Of a stretch of DNA of 64,000 nt, positions 43,033 to 53,601 are shown one piece after another. Origin of the DNA: Archaeoglobales archaeon. GTDB lineage: Archaea; Halobacteriota; Archaeoglobi; Archaeoglobales; Archaeoglobaceae. Within the stretch, counting starts at the first letter, position 1, and each line of letters starts with the position of its first letter. Position numbers and translations under genes: made by a program. The stretch is taken from positions 142,446-206,445 of the forward strand of contig JASFYJ010000003.1 in the NCBI GenBank assembly GCA_030055525.1, given 5' to 3'. The notes under the pieces were generated by a model. That model was not told where the DNA came from. It searched no databases and was given only the letters and a program-made list of their open reading frames with translations.

Positions 43033-44094
43033 TTATCGTTTAAAATCTTTTTCAAGTGTAGCAAAGTATACTTCCTTCGTTTTCTCAGCAACCTCATCCC
43101 AGCTCGGAACGCTAACATTTTCAACTTCAACTTCTGAAGCTTTTTTAATCAGTTCCGCAAGCTTTGCTGGCTTTGGAGGATATTCAATACCAAAAACGTT
43201 TCTCTCATCGACCCATTCAGCTAAAGCAGAAGTTTTTGCAACAACACAGGGAGTTTTGCTTGCCAAGGCTTCAGCAACAACCAAACCATAGGCTTCAAAC
43301 TTTGAAGGCAAAGCCAAGACGCTCGCTTCGGCGTATCTCTTTATAAGCTCTTCTCTGCTCAGATCTTGATAGAACTTTATTCTGCTGAGAACTCCGAGTT
43401 TCTTTGAAAGCTTTATAATTTTGCCCTTATAGCTTCCCTTACCAACGATCTCAAGCTCAAAATCTGGTAAAAATTTTAGAGCTTTAATTAAATACTCTAA
43501 CCCCTTGTATTTTTCTATTCTGCCAACGTACAGAATTTTCTTTCCTATTTTACTCTTTTGGAGAAAGTCTTTGTTTACTCCCAATGGAATTGCAACCACT
43601 TTGAATTCTTCGACTTTAAAATCCCTCAAAATTAGTCTCTTTTCAAACTCGGAATCACATATTATCGCATCAACTTTTTCAAAAACCTTTTTACCATAGA
43701 TCTTGTAGAAGCGGAACAGGACATTCCTGAAAAAACTGTGCCCATGGCCGTGATAGTGAGGGGTAAGAATAAACACCCTTGGATTTGAAAGCCCAGCGTA
43801 TAAAGCTGGCAAGGCATGGAAGTTGTGAGCATGAATTAAATCGTAATCTTCTGCATGCCTTTTCAAAAATCTTCGAAGCTCATTGGAGAAAAAATATGCG
43901 TTGCTCGGAGCATAAGATTTGAATCTCCTAACTTTAATGCCTTCGATCTCTTCGAATTTTGCAAGTTTTCCGCTTGGATCTGTCGTAAGAACTTCGACTT
44001 CGAACTCCTTCATTCTTTTTGCCAATTCATAAACATGCGTCTCGACACCACCTATGTAAGGATAAAACCTAGGAGTAACGTATGCGATCTTCAT
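43033..44094 (-). CDS. GT4-family glycosyltransferase
   Basis: 353 residues. FYPYIGGVETHVYELAKRMK is the N-terminal glycine loop; HAHNFHALPALYAGL the acceptor side. The donor site is SKFEAYGLVVAEALASKTPC (ExxxxxxxE) after ILYVGRIEKYKGLEYLIKAL. Intact. Likely a lipid-linked oligosaccharide assembly enzyme at the cytoplasmic face. It marks the right edge of the HEPN/MNT-containing island. Confidence 0.9.
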   Translation of the reverse strand: MKIAYVTPRFYPYIGGVETHVYELAKRMKEFEVEVLTTDPSGKLAKFEEIEGIKVRRFKSYAPSNAYFFSNELRRFLKRHAEDYDLIHAHNFHALPALYAGLSNPRVFILTPHYHGHGHSFFRNVLFRFYKIYGKKVFEKVDAIICDSEFEKRLILRDFKVEEFKVVAIPLGVNKDFLQKSKIGKKILYVGRIEKYKGLEYLIKALKFLPDFELEIVGKGSYKGKIIKLSKKLGVLSRIKFYQDLSREELIKRYAEASVLALPSKFEAYGLVVAEALASKTPCVVAKTSALAEWVDERNVFGIEYPPKPAKLAELIKKASEVEVENVSVPSWDEVAEKTKEVYFATLEKDFKR

Positions 44095-44272
44095 TCATAA
44101 TCAATAGCTTTGAGGATATAAAGCATTTTAGTAAACTACTCAGATCTTCGAGCCTGCCAGTTCCACTAACTAGTTTATTAGTTACATAAAAAAGGTCAGA
44201 AGAATTGAAGAAATCGATAAATATCCTCGATGATTTTCAAAACACTTATAAAATTGCAAACAAAAAAATTCC

Positions 44273-45511
44273 GTGCAGCTGAAGTATAACATAGACGATA
44301 CTCCTCCACTTGCTGAGCTTCTGGTTTTAAGTTTTCAGTGGCTGGTGGTAGTAGTGTCTATCCTAATAATAGGTGGAAGAGTCGTTGCCGAAATCCAATA
44401 TGAAAGTTTCTTTGAGAAAAATATCTATCTTCAAAAGATCTTTTTTGTCGCTGGAGTTACTTTGCTCTTCCAGCTCATCTTTGGACACCGTTTGCCATTG
44501 GTGGTTGGTCCATCGTCGGTCTTGATAGTTGGGATCTATACAAGTCTTATGAGTGGATTTGGGGCGATATATACTGCTATAGCTGTTTGTGGAGTGTTAA
44601 TGGCAATTTTTGCATTAACAGGAAAATTTAACCTCCTTAGAAAATTTTTCAATAAAAATATTGTTGCATTCATCCTTATACTCGTCGCAATAACTTTGGC
44701 CCCTATAATAATTAGCTTGATTGCAGATTCATTCTCTCATTTCATCTTTTCTTTGGCTATTGTTTTCTCTTTATTTTTATTCGGCAGAGTACTTAAGGGT
44801 GTGTGGAGTTCAAGTTTAATTTTTTTCGGTATATTTTTCGGAACGGCAGTTTATTGGTTAATTTATCCTCAACAAATATCTTTCCCAGCCATTGAATTTG
44901 AAAGCTTCTTTTACGATTTAAATCTGATTCCAGAGTTTAGAATTGAGGTGATCATTGCATTTCTGATCTGCTTTTTAGCTTTGGCAATAAACGATTTAAG
45001 TTCAATTTATTCTGTCGGAGAGATGCTTGACGCAGAGGAAATAGGAAAGAGGGTTAATAGAGGAGCATTTTTAACTGGAATTTCAAATGTGCTTTCCGGA
45101 TTTTTTGGGGTTGTTGGAATGGTAAACTATACCTTAAGCCCCGGTATGATATCGGCTACAAAATGTGCATCTCGTATACCTCTTCTAATTTTAGGAGCGA
45201 TTCTGATAATTTTTGCATTCTTTCCAGTGATAATTTCAGCCTTTGGAGCGATTCCAAGAGTTGTGGTAGGTAGCATATTCTTTTACATCATGTGTTCGCA
45301 AATTGCCATCGCTTTATCAATGCTAAAAGTCGAAGATGTTAATTCCGGTTTGAGTATAGGTTTTCCAATACTTCTTGCCATCTTTGTAACTTTTTTACCG
45401 CAGAACATTCTTAATTCAATTCCAGAATTTTTAAGACCAATATTAGGCAATGGATTCGTAGTTGGTGTGCTTACGGCGATATTGATGGATAAAATTATTT
45501 TAAAAAAATAA
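44273..45511 (+). CDS. NCS2-family xanthine/uracil-type permease
   Basis: 412 residues with 12 or more hydrophobic segments. PLAELLVLSFQWLVVVVSIL opens as in NCS2 proteins, and FGHRLPLVVGPSSVLIVGIY is the conserved TM3 substrate half-site. LAINDLSSIYSVGEMLDAEE and NVLSGFFGVVGMVNYTLSPG match TM8-10. It probably imports a nucleobase with H+ or Na+; the substrate is undefined. Start GTG. Confidence 0.85.
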   Translation: MQLKYNIDDTPPLAELLVLSFQWLVVVVSILIIGGRVVAEIQYESFFEKNIYLQKIFFVAGVTLLFQLIFGHRLPLVVGPSSVLIVGIYTSLMSGFGAIYTAIAVCGVLMAIFALTGKFNLLRKFFNKNIVAFILILVAITLAPIIISLIADSFSHFIFSLAIVFSLFLFGRVLKGVWSSSLIFFGIFFGTAVYWLIYPQQISFPAIEFESFFYDLNLIPEFRIEVIIAFLICFLALAINDLSSIYSVGEMLDAEEIGKRVNRGAFLTGISNVLSGFFGVVGMVNYTLSPGMISATKCASRIPLLILGAILIIFAFFPVIISAFGAIPRVVVGSIFFYIMCSQIAIALSMLKVEDVNSGLSIGFPILLAIFVTFLPQNILNSIPEFLRPILGNGFVVGVLTAILMDKIILKK

Positions 45512-45513
45512 AA

Positions 45514-48051
45514 TCAACCCAAATCTATCTCTATTTCTTTGCCCTCGAGTACCTGCTCCTCAGTTATGTATAATTCCAAAAATTTTTCTCCAGCTTTTAC
45601 ATAGAGCGGAGTTAACGGTTTCGTTGGATATTTTGTGTCGTGAGCGTACGGGAAGATGAATTCAAATTCTCCATTTGTAACGTTGACTTTTTTATAGTAT
45701 TCGAAGGTCCTGTTCTGGTTTGTTATTATGGTAGCGTTGAATTCAACGAAATCGCTATTCGCTTTACCTTTTATCTTAACACCGGCAACCCTTTCAAAGA
45801 TCTTAACGTAGCCGCTGGCTTCCAGCTTTACGGGTGTCTCTTTGTAAAGTAGATTGTAAACAGTTCTTATGATTATCTCCTGAGCTGAAAGGCTTGGTGA
45901 TGCTCCATAGTAGTACCTCATGTAGGCATCGTTTATCGCTATGCTAAGTGGATCTGTTTTGTCTAAATAAGTTGAATATATCTTCCACTCGTAACTTGGT
46001 TCGCTTTCGTAGATCATACGGTAATGGGACAAACCGGAGCCATCGAGGATGTGCAACTTAGCTTCCATGGTGTTGTAGTAAAGCTCACCCGGTAACTGCA
46101 TTGGGATTATGAACGAATTTTGAGGTATCTCCCAGGCATAATTTGCAATTCCAATCCTGTTCTCTGTAACGTACATGTATCCATCATAGTATTTTGAAGC
46201 CAGTGGGAGATCGCCCTCAGCCCATGTTGCCATTGCATAGAACTTTCCAGTGGCCATCTCTATGTCGCTAACAACATAGCGAACATTCAGCTTTTCAGCG
46301 ACCCATTCGGCGTAGCTTTCGTTCTGGGCTACGAAGAAGGAAGAAGCTCCGGGAATGTTGTTGTAAAGATTGCCGATTCCCTGCTGGAATGGATTGGCAA
46401 CTGCCATCCTTTTTCCAATCGCCAAAATCCAGTGGCCATAGTCCCACCAGCTTATTACTCCGTAGGTTTTGAAGGGATAGCTGTAAGGCTGCGAAAGGTT
46501 TTCAGAGGGCTTGTAGAGTTGTAGGTAGTATTCTTCGTAGCCATCTTCGGGCGTATTCTCCCTAAGCCATACCATCGCATCATACCACTGCTTGTTTATA
46601 ACCCCTGCTGCTGCGCTCTGGTTTTCTGCAAGTGAGTAAGTTGGGTATAGGGTAAAGATAATAAGAACTGCAAAAACAACTCTTACCTTGCTGAACTTTT
46701 CTTTTTCGCCTTTTAATCTTTCAAACGCTTTGTATAGATGAAGTTTTTCAAACAGCAGGTTCAAAGCTAAACCGGAGTAGACTGCTGCTACGGCGGCAAA
46801 GTAGTATGCGAATCTGTTCTGCCCCCAGAGGGCTATAAAGAGGGCTATTGCCCACAAAAGCATTGTTAGATCCTTCAGATCTCTTGATCTGAGTAGTCTA
46901 TAGAAGATGTAAGCAATCCCGGGAACTGCCAAAAAGAAAGTAGTTCCAAAATGATAATAAGCTGGAGCCAATGTAAATTCCCAGTTTTTGTCAAAGAAGA
47001 ACGGGTAAACTTCTCCAATTGTTAGCGCTCCTCCTTTTGGACTTAAGTAGCCTGAAACGGTAGATATGGTAGCTGGTAGTTCTGGAAATATCAGAGTTGC
47101 GGCAAATATACCTAATGCAGCTAAAATCAAGAGTGAAATCTCTTTGCTTAGCTTCAGGGATTTTAGAAACGTTTTCTCGTAAATTCTGTCGTATTTATCC
47201 ACAAACTGCCATAGGATGATAGTCGAAACAGTGTAGAAGATCAACATTGAAAGTTGCATTGGGGAGTACAGACCGGGACTACTTGGAGCGTTGAACGAGA
47301 AGGGAGCATAGATTATGGTTGATGTCAGGAAAAACAGTGTTGTTAGTTTGAAAGTATCTTTTCTTATATCTATTTTAATTATCGCAGCTAATAAAAGTGA
47401 CGCTATTATCAGCAATCCGAAGGTAAATCCGGCTGCCCATGTGAGTATGTACATCCCAAAGCTTACACCGCCAAGGATTGCTAAGAGTATCCCTCTTCTG
47501 TTCCAGCTTTCGTTCGCTAAACATAGGAATAAAGCTAGTGTTAAGACCATCCAGAAAACTTCCCATACGTGATGATCGTTGAAGCTCAGCATGCTCCTGT
47601 GTAAAAATTGGCCTGGAATGATGGCTATTATGAATGCAGAAATAATTGCTACTCTGTTACCAAAAGCTTTTCTGGCTAGGAAGAATGTGGCAAATATAGT
47701 AAGGATACCACCTATTGCTGGGATAAATACCAGCACATTTCTTAAAGCTTCTCCATATGTTGCGTTGAACAAAATTCCCAAGATTGCACCAAGGTAAACC
47801 AAGAATGGCCCAAAGTGTGTGTAAGTCCCGTAGGGATACTGAGTCATTGGATCGAACCAGATCCTTGATGGGAAGTTGTGTATGCAGTTTTCTATCAGCC
47901 TGTAGTAGTACCAGGGATCGTTCTCACTTAAAAGGGTTGTGTAAGTAAAAACACTCTCCCATGGGTTCAGGACGCGGAGCTTTAGCGAAATTACAACGCA
48001 AATTGCGAACAGCAAAGACGTTATCAGTGTTTCTTTCGAATTTTTCAGCAT
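45514..48051 (-). CDS. aglB: Dolichyl-phosphooligosaccharide-protein glycotransferase AglB (STT3)
   Basis: 845 residues. About 13 transmembrane helices in the first 470 residues, with LLSENDPWYYYRLIENCIHN as the first external loop DxD-like region. The catalytic motif WWDYG is in ISWWDYGHWILAIG at the start of the soluble C-terminal domain. It transfers the lipid-linked glycan to Asn in N-x-S/T sequons on the outer face. The adjacent glycosyltransferase island presumably builds the donor. The next gene (NCS2) is convergent. Confidence 0.95.
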   Translation of the reverse strand: MLKNSKETLITSLLFAICVVISLKLRVLNPWESVFTYTTLLSENDPWYYYRLIENCIHNFPSRIWFDPMTQYPYGTYTHFGPFLVYLGAILGILFNATYGEALRNVLVFIPAIGGILTIFATFFLARKAFGNRVAIISAFIIAIIPGQFLHRSMLSFNDHHVWEVFWMVLTLALFLCLANESWNRRGILLAILGGVSFGMYILTWAAGFTFGLLIIASLLLAAIIKIDIRKDTFKLTTLFFLTSTIIYAPFSFNAPSSPGLYSPMQLSMLIFYTVSTIILWQFVDKYDRIYEKTFLKSLKLSKEISLLILAALGIFAATLIFPELPATISTVSGYLSPKGGALTIGEVYPFFFDKNWEFTLAPAYYHFGTTFFLAVPGIAYIFYRLLRSRDLKDLTMLLWAIALFIALWGQNRFAYYFAAVAAVYSGLALNLLFEKLHLYKAFERLKGEKEKFSKVRVVFAVLIIFTLYPTYSLAENQSAAAGVINKQWYDAMVWLRENTPEDGYEEYYLQLYKPSENLSQPYSYPFKTYGVISWWDYGHWILAIGKRMAVANPFQQGIGNLYNNIPGASSFFVAQNESYAEWVAEKLNVRYVVSDIEMATGKFYAMATWAEGDLPLASKYYDGYMYVTENRIGIANYAWEIPQNSFIIPMQLPGELYYNTMEAKLHILDGSGLSHYRMIYESEPSYEWKIYSTYLDKTDPLSIAINDAYMRYYYGASPSLSAQEIIIRTVYNLLYKETPVKLEASGYVKIFERVAGVKIKGKANSDFVEFNATIITNQNRTFEYYKKVNVTNGEFEFIFPYAHDTKYPTKPLTPLYVKAGEKFLELYITEEQVLEGKEIEIDLG

Positions 48052-48165
48052 TTCACCACCTTTGATTTTGAAAGGTGCTGTGGATTAAAAATTTTTTTAG
48101 TCTTACAGTTTAATTTTTTGAAGAATGTTTTTAAAATCATCGTTGCTATAAATTAGGGTGATCTG

Positions 48166-48489
48166 TTGAGCGTCTTTAATGTTGAGGTGGGTAAGTGTTC
48201 TCACAGAACCAGAATTGAGGTCGAACGCAAGAAGGAGAGGTTAGAAATAAAGATAAACTCAACATGCAACAACGTCAACTCTTATGCCAGCAGGATCAAA
48301 GATCTCGGGTTAGTGGATGTTATGAAACCGATTCTCGAAAATCCAATTTACGTAGCTGCAAACCGTCTACTTGATGTAACATGCGTTATTCCTAGTGTTT
48401 TAGCAACTGCATGCTGGGTTGAAGCGGGATTAATTTCTAAAAGATTGCTTTCACAGAATCCAAATACAAAAATAGAGTTTGAGGGATAA
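48166..48489 (+). CDS. Conserved archaeal hypothetical protein (DUF6951-like)
   Basis: 107 residues. FNVEVGKCSHRTRIEVERKK, STCNNVNSYASRI and LLDVTCVIPSVLATACWVEA contain four cysteines spread over the protein. Similar small proteins occur in methanogens. The C-terminal AGLISKRLL is typical. Possibly metal-binding or redox active. The family name is from memory and should be checked. Confidence 0.6.
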   Translation: MSVFNVEVGKCSHRTRIEVERKKERLEIKINSTCNNVNSYASRIKDLGLVDVMKPILENPIYVAANRLLDVTCVIPSVLATACWVEAGLISKRLLSQNPNTKIEFEG

Positions 48490-48710
48490 TTTGACAATTT
48501 TTGGAGTTTGATTTTCTCTGTACCCCTACGCAACTTTGAAGAATAAAACAATATTTGAAAATTTTTATCATAGAGGAGTGGATAAAGTTGTAATAACTTG
48601 AGATTTGTAGGGATTTTGCAGTGAGTAAACTTGAAGAAATGTAGAATTAGCCTTAAAGTTCCTAAAGTTCAAAAGTCTATCTTTGTTTTTTAACTTCTAG
48701 TTTTATTTTT

Positions 48711-49592
48711 CTATTCTAAAAATATGTCTACATCTTCAATCGTTGAACAGCTCACCTTTCTGCACGCAAGATCTTTTATCAAGCTCCTCGAAGGTCTTCC
48801 GTGGTAGAAGATTACATGTTCAGCGTTGCAATGCTCTATCATCGAAATCAAGCCTCTATAGTCTACATGATCACTTATAACTATTCTTGGATGTCTGTAA
48901 AACCTTTGAGCTGTTAAGATGTATCCTTCTTTCAAGTTTTTGGGTGAGATTATGCACGCTCCATGATCTCCAACATCTATTTCTAAAGCTTCACAGATCT
49001 TTCTTATCTTCTCTTCAGCTGTAAAATCGTAACCCTCTTTGTAAAGTATTTCAGCTACTCTTTGAGCTTTTCCAATAGGATAGGCACCTAAAAAGACTTT
49101 CTCTCTTGCAACTCTCAAAAGTTTATCTATTTCATCTTCAAATACGTAAGATGGGCTGCCATAGGTTGCCTCGGTTATTAGGATCCTACATTCTGGTAGG
49201 TTTCTCCAGTCTTTAACGTCCCCCGTTATAAGAACTTCAGCATCTTTCAAATAAAAAGCTGTTGAACCGTGCATGTGTCCTGTTGGGTAAGTTTCGATCT
49301 TTACACCGTTAAGTTTGAACTTATCTCCAACCTCGATTTTCCTGCCGTAAAACCTCTTACCAGTAACAACCTCTAAAATTTTTGCAGTCTCAAAACTAGC
49401 TATCGCAGACTGATTTTCAAGGTTTCTTTGCCCATAATGGTCAGAATGGGCATGTGTAATTAAATTAAATCCTTTGCTTGGCGTAGTATCTATGTGAAAA
49501 TCGACCCCGTTGAATCGAAGAGATAGATGGGGACTTCTGTTTTTTCTATACACAAGCACGTTGTACTTTTCTGCAATCTCCAATGCTCTCAC
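48711..49592 (-). CDS. Metallo-beta-lactamase-fold exonuclease-like hydrolase
   Basis: 293 residues. NLITHAHSDHYGQRNLENQS is the HxHxDH motif, GHMHGSTAFYL the second His, LITGDVKDWRN the Asp ligand, RIVISDHVDYRGL the last His. It belongs to the beta-CASP or mRNA-3'-end-processing-like group but is shorter. Probably a nucleic acid hydrolase; the substrate is undefined. Confidence 0.78.
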   Translation of the reverse strand: MRALEIAEKYNVLVYRKNRSPHLSLRFNGVDFHIDTTPSKGFNLITHAHSDHYGQRNLENQSAIASFETAKILEVVTGKRFYGRKIEVGDKFKLNGVKIETYPTGHMHGSTAFYLKDAEVLITGDVKDWRNLPECRILITEATYGSPSYVFEDEIDKLLRVAREKVFLGAYPIGKAQRVAEILYKEGYDFTAEEKIRKICEALEIDVGDHGACIISPKNLKEGYILTAQRFYRHPRIVISDHVDYRGLISMIEHCNAEHVIFYHGRPSRSLIKDLACRKVSCSTIEDVDIFLE

Positions 49593-49643
49593 AATTTAAG
49601 TTTTCGCGAAAAAGCTTATAATACTTGTTGTTAAAAGCGACCA

Positions 49644-50409
49644 ATGGATTTCCTTTTATTTATAACTGGAATCTTTACAGGAATTTTTGGAGGTTTTCTT
49701 GGTGTTGGTGGCAGTTTTATAATGCTGCCGATTTTGTTGTTCGTATTTCAATATCCCTTAACAATCGCCGTTGGTACGTCTGTAACTGCTGTTGTTTTTA
49801 CAGCCACGTCTGGTACTTTTGGACATTTAAGAAATAAAAACGTAGATTTGAGTACGGCAAAGACTGTTGCATCTACGGGCATCTTTGGTGCTTTTTTCGG
49901 TTCCATCATTTTTTGTAGCTCTGTGGATCTAAATTACCTAAATTTAATTTTGGCAAGTATTTTTTTTGTATGCAAGCCTTAGGATGATCTACGAAAGTTT
50001 TAAAGGTTTAGAAAAAAATTTTAGAGAAGCTAGGGGTCAGGAAGAGAGTAAGAAGTTGAAATTGGCAATTGGATTTCTTGTTGGAATCGTTACTGGTCTT
50101 ACTGGGCTTGGTGGTGGATTTCTTTTAGTTCCAGCTTTTATATATATTTTTGGTTTTGATATCAAACTGGCAGTTGGAACTTCAATGGCATCATTTCTCA
50201 GCATGGCTGCAGTTAGCTCAGCTTTCAAGTTCTATGAAGGTGTTGTAGATTTAATTGCTGCACTCTATCTTGGTACTGGAACGCTAATTGGAGCCCAGAT
50301 AGGTGCATTAATCGTTAAGTTAATCCCAGTAAGGGTTTTGAAGGCAATTTTTGGTCTAACTTTCCTTTACATTTCATTTAGATTTATTTTATTTTTTTGT
50401 AATATTTAA
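49644..50409 (+). pseudogene. TauE/SafE-family sulfite/anion exporter split by a frameshift at a T8 run
   Basis: Two frames, 49644-49982 and 49966-50409, make one TauE/SafE protein of about 254 residues. The first has the repeat IFGGFLGVGGSFIMLPILLF, the second the matching GLTGLGGGFLLVPAFIYIFG. They switch at a run of eight Ts near 49970-49977; one extra T would join ILASIFF to LYASLRMIYE. It could be a real lesion, a sequencing error, or a slippage-controlled gene. Stop overlaps the thiI stop. Confidence 0.8.
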
Positions 50410-51524
50410 ATCTCAAAATCAAAAACTTCAGCCATATCTGCCACGTCCTTTTCAAGCTCCTTGTAGACTTCACATTTTAGTATATCTTCCTCTCTAGCTC
50501 TTGTTTCCGGATGTTTTGAAACTAAAAGCGAACAGCAATCTTTGTAGGGTAGTATGGATATTTCGTAAGTTCCAATCTCTTTTGAAATCTCAACTATTTC
50601 CTCCTTGTCCAGCCCTATAAGTGGGGAGATAACCAAAAGGCTAGATGCGGAGTGAATAACCTTCAAATTTTCAATCGTCTGACTTGCAACCTGTGATAAA
50701 TTGTCTCCTGTAACCACTGCTTTTGCTTTCTCTTTTTCAGCAATGAAATTCGCTATTCGCATCATACTTCTCCTGTATGCTATCATCCTAAGCTTATCTG
50801 GGACTTCTCTAATTATTTCGAGCTGAAGAGACTCGAATGGGACCATGTAGAGTCTCAAAGACCCCTGAAATTCTGTCAACTTTTGGGCCAGCATTATTAT
50901 CTTCTTTCTTACTTCCCTAGAATGCAGGGTTTCGTTGAAGAAGTGAACGGCTACTACTTCACATCCCCTTTTCATAGCCATGAACGCGGCAACGGGACTA
51001 TCAATTCCTCCGGAAATCAAAGAAATGACCTTTCCGGCAGTTCCTACAGGTAAACCGCCAATACCGTTATATTTCTTGCAGTATACGTAAACCTCTTTAC
51101 TACTAACTTCAACCCAAACCGTGACATCTGGATTTTTTAAGTCAACCTTTTTTCCAGTTTTTTCGACTATAAATTTACCAAGTTCTTGATTTATCTCCGG
51201 AGAGGTTATAGGAAAAGACTTATCGCTACGAGAAGCTTGAACCTTAAAGCTTTCAAATTCTTTAGGTAGAACTTTGAGTGCTGCGAGTTTTATACTGTCT
51301 ATGTCTTTCTCAGCTTTCAAACCTACACCGAAGTTTCTTATTCCTGGTATTTTTTTAAGCCTGTCTTCAATTCCTTCATAGTAGTCAACCTCGATTCTCC
51401 CGAACTTTCTTCGAGCATTCGCTTTTGTTATTTTTTCTATATTTTCAACTAGTTTTTTTTCAAAAAAGTCCCTATTTTTTCCCTTGATACCTATCTCGCC
51501 ATAGTGAACAACCACGCACTCCAC
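50406..51524 (-). CDS. thiI: tRNA 4-thiouridine synthase ThiI
   Basis: 372 residues. N-terminal ferredoxin-like and THUMP domains ([20 protein letters not shown], the KGKNR motif), then the PP-loop [20 protein letters not shown]. No C-terminal rhodanese domain, as in archaea. It makes s4U8 in tRNA or takes part in thiamine thiazole synthesis. [14 protein letters not shown] resembles the C-terminal cysteine segment of archaeal ThiI. Confidence 0.94.
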   Translation of the reverse strand: MECVVVHYGEIGIKGKNRDFFEKKLVENIEKITKANARRKFGRIEVDYYEGIEDRLKKIPGIRNFGVGLKAEKDIDSIKLAALKVLPKEFESFKVQASRSDKSFPITSPEINQELGKFIVEKTGKKVDLKNPDVTVWVEVSSKEVYVYCKKYNGIGGLPVGTAGKVISLISGGIDSPVAAFMAMKRGCEVVAVHFFNETLHSREVRKKIIMLAQKLTEFQGSLRLYMVPFESLQLEIIREVPDKLRMIAYRRSMMRIANFIAEKEKAKAVVTGDNLSQVASQTIENLKVIHSASSLLVISPLIGLDKEEIVEISKEIGTYEISILPYKDCCSLLVSKHPETRAREEDILKCEVYKELEKDVADMAEVFDFEI

Positions 51525-51649
51525 ATGAACTCTAATGAAAACTGCATATGATTCTTCCGAATGAGCAAAAAATTTTTAATTTTTTAGTAGTAAGCTGAAA
51601 GTTCTGAATAACAGTTAACTCTTTATACCAACAATAGATTTTTTTCAGC

Positions 51650-52939
51650 ATGGAGATCATCTATTGGAGAAGAGTTGGAGAAGAAGTTAAGACGATTAAA
51701 GCTAAGAAGGGTGTAGTAAAGTATAGAATAGCACCCTTTGTTCAGTGGAAAGTACTTGTTGCAGATGAAGACGTTAAAGTTAAGAAAGGTTTGCCAGCAA
51801 TTGTTAAAATTAAAGATCTTGAGATACCCGAAAACACAATAATCGCTCCACTCTCAATTATGAGACATTTTTTAGGAGCTACAATAGATGTTATCGAAGA
51901 AGGGCTCAAGAAGGTTGAGGAGGAAAAGAAGATAACCCATGCCGTTTTTCTGCCTGTCGAAGATGGAGAAATTTGTAGAAATGATATAATTGGTGTTATA
52001 AAAATATTCTTCGTTAAAACGGGATTGATAGAGAGACAACTTGGCTTCTCAGCCTCAGACATCAAAATACGTGAAGAAATATTCAGTGCAAATCTGGTCT
52101 ATAAAGAGGGAGATAAAATAAAAAGGGAAGAAATCAAAAATAGGATCTTCGGATACTTCAAGAGCTATATAGCAGATTGGGAACCACTGATCGCAGCGGA
52201 GAGAGTTGAGGTAAAAAAGGGTGAGATATCTAGGGTAAAGTTGAAACCCGTCTCTCTACCTCCAAACACGGTTGTAACACCTTTACACATAATGAGGAAC
52301 GCTTTGGGTAGCGTTGTTGAGGTAGCTCAAAAAGGAAAACCTTCGAGGGTTGAAGAAGCGAAGACGATAGATGAGGCAATCTTCCTACCTATTAAAAGCG
52401 GGAAGATTGAGAAAGGGGACCTACTTGGTGTTTTGAACATATACTACGTTGCGATCAACAGACCTAGCGAACATTTTGAGATGAGAACAAAGGAGGAAAA
52501 ACTTGCAAAGATAGTCTTTGAAGAAGATGGAAAGATTTTAAGAAAAGAAATTAGAATCATGCCTTTTGCGTATAAAAGAAAACCCATTTCTAGATGGGAA
52601 CCAGTAATCGCGGCTGAAGATGTAGATTTAAGGAGAGGAGAGGCAGTAGAAATAAAAATTGAGCCAATAAAGTTGGAGGAGAACACCATAGTTTATCCAT
52701 TATATATTATGAAAAACGCTTATGGCACCATCGTTGATCTAATAGAGAAGGAGTTGAGAAAAGTGGAGGAAGAAAAAACTTTATGTAAAGTACTCTTCAT
52801 GCCGATTTTCGATGGTAAAATTAGAAAAGGTCAAATGATTGGTGTCGTAAATGTCTACAGTGTAGAGGTTAGGCCACACAGAATGATGGAGGAGTGGTTT
52901 AAAGAGTGGGTGGAAGGTTTGAAGGGAGTTATGAGGTGA
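51650..52939 (+). CDS. Protein with three DUF22 domains
   Basis: 429 residues in three repeats of about 140. Each holds a similar core: WKVLVADEDVKVKKGLPAIV with NTIIAPLSIMRHFLGA; WEPLIAAERVEVKKGEISRV with NTVVTPLHIMRNALGS; WEPVIAAEDVDLRRGEAVEI with NTIVYPLYIMKNAYGT. DUF22 is archaeal and of unknown role. The repeat suggests a trimer-like single chain. It leads an operon with the gene at 52944 (4 bp apart). Confidence 0.85.
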   Translation: MEIIYWRRVGEEVKTIKAKKGVVKYRIAPFVQWKVLVADEDVKVKKGLPAIVKIKDLEIPENTIIAPLSIMRHFLGATIDVIEEGLKKVEEEKKITHAVFLPVEDGEICRNDIIGVIKIFFVKTGLIERQLGFSASDIKIREEIFSANLVYKEGDKIKREEIKNRIFGYFKSYIADWEPLIAAERVEVKKGEISRVKLKPVSLPPNTVVTPLHIMRNALGSVVEVAQKGKPSRVEEAKTIDEAIFLPIKSGKIEKGDLLGVLNIYYVAINRPSEHFEMRTKEEKLAKIVFEEDGKILRKEIRIMPFAYKRKPISRWEPVIAAEDVDLRRGEAVEIKIEPIKLEENTIVYPLYIMKNAYGTIVDLIEKELRKVEEEKTLCKVLFMPIFDGKIRKGQMIGVVNVYSVEVRPHRMMEEWFKEWVEGLKGVMR

Positions 52940-52943
52940 TAAC

Positions 52944-53555
52944 TTGAGAGCTGCAGTCGTTACCGACAAGGAGCTTGAGCTGAGAGGTTTAAATTTAGAA
53001 GAAATTTATCTTATCTTTGCCAAGAGTGAAAAAGCAGGCATAGTTTTTTTTGAAATAAACGAAACCCTCTACTTGGCTCAGGAAAATATACCTGCAATAA
53101 AAGATGCAGAAAGATTTATAAATAAATTTAATAAAATTTATAAGTTTTTAGGTGTTAGCGTAATCTTTGGAGAAATCGAGGGAGAGATAGAAAGAGTTAC
53201 AAGAAAGTACGGGCTAGATATGGTAATAATAGCAAGGCGGGTAAACTTAGAAAACGTTTTGAACCTGAAAATTCCGTTACTTTTCTACAAAAAGGATGCA
53301 CCGATCGAAAAAGTTTTGCTTATGGTAGATAAAAGGGAATGTGAAAAAATATTAAAAGAAATTAAATATAAAAAACTCTTATCAACAAATGGTGACGCAA
53401 CTGAGGGTGAAAAAATAAACGTTTCGAGTTTAGAAGATTTGGAGGGCATTTTAGATAGCATAAAAATAGATCTTTTGGTTATTTCGAGGATAATGGAGAG
53501 GGAACAGATAAAGGAGCTCCTAAGGAAGATTGAAAGTAACCTGCTTGTTTTTTAA
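52944..53555 (+). CDS. Hypothetical protein downstream of DUF22
   Basis: 203 residues from TTG. It has alternating strands and helices (VIFGEIEGEIERVTRKYGLD, MVIIARRVNLENVLNLKIPL, LFYKKDAPIEKVLLMV), vaguely like a pair of universal-stress-type alpha/beta domains, but without the ATP motif GxxGxxxxxxxxxG. Family not recognised. It is 4 bp after the DUF22 gene and 46 bp before the SAM hydrolase, so it likely belongs to the same transcript. Confidence 0.6.
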   Translation: MRAAVVTDKELELRGLNLEEIYLIFAKSEKAGIVFFEINETLYLAQENIPAIKDAERFINKFNKIYKFLGVSVIFGEIEGEIERVTRKYGLDMVIIARRVNLENVLNLKIPLLFYKKDAPIEKVLLMVDKRECEKILKEIKYKKLLSTNGDATEGEKINVSSLEDLEGILDSIKIDLLVISRIMEREQIKELLRKIESNLLVF

Positions 53556-53601
53556 GATCAAACCCTAGCAAAAAATTTTTGTGCTGAGTATACTCCCTAT
53601 C

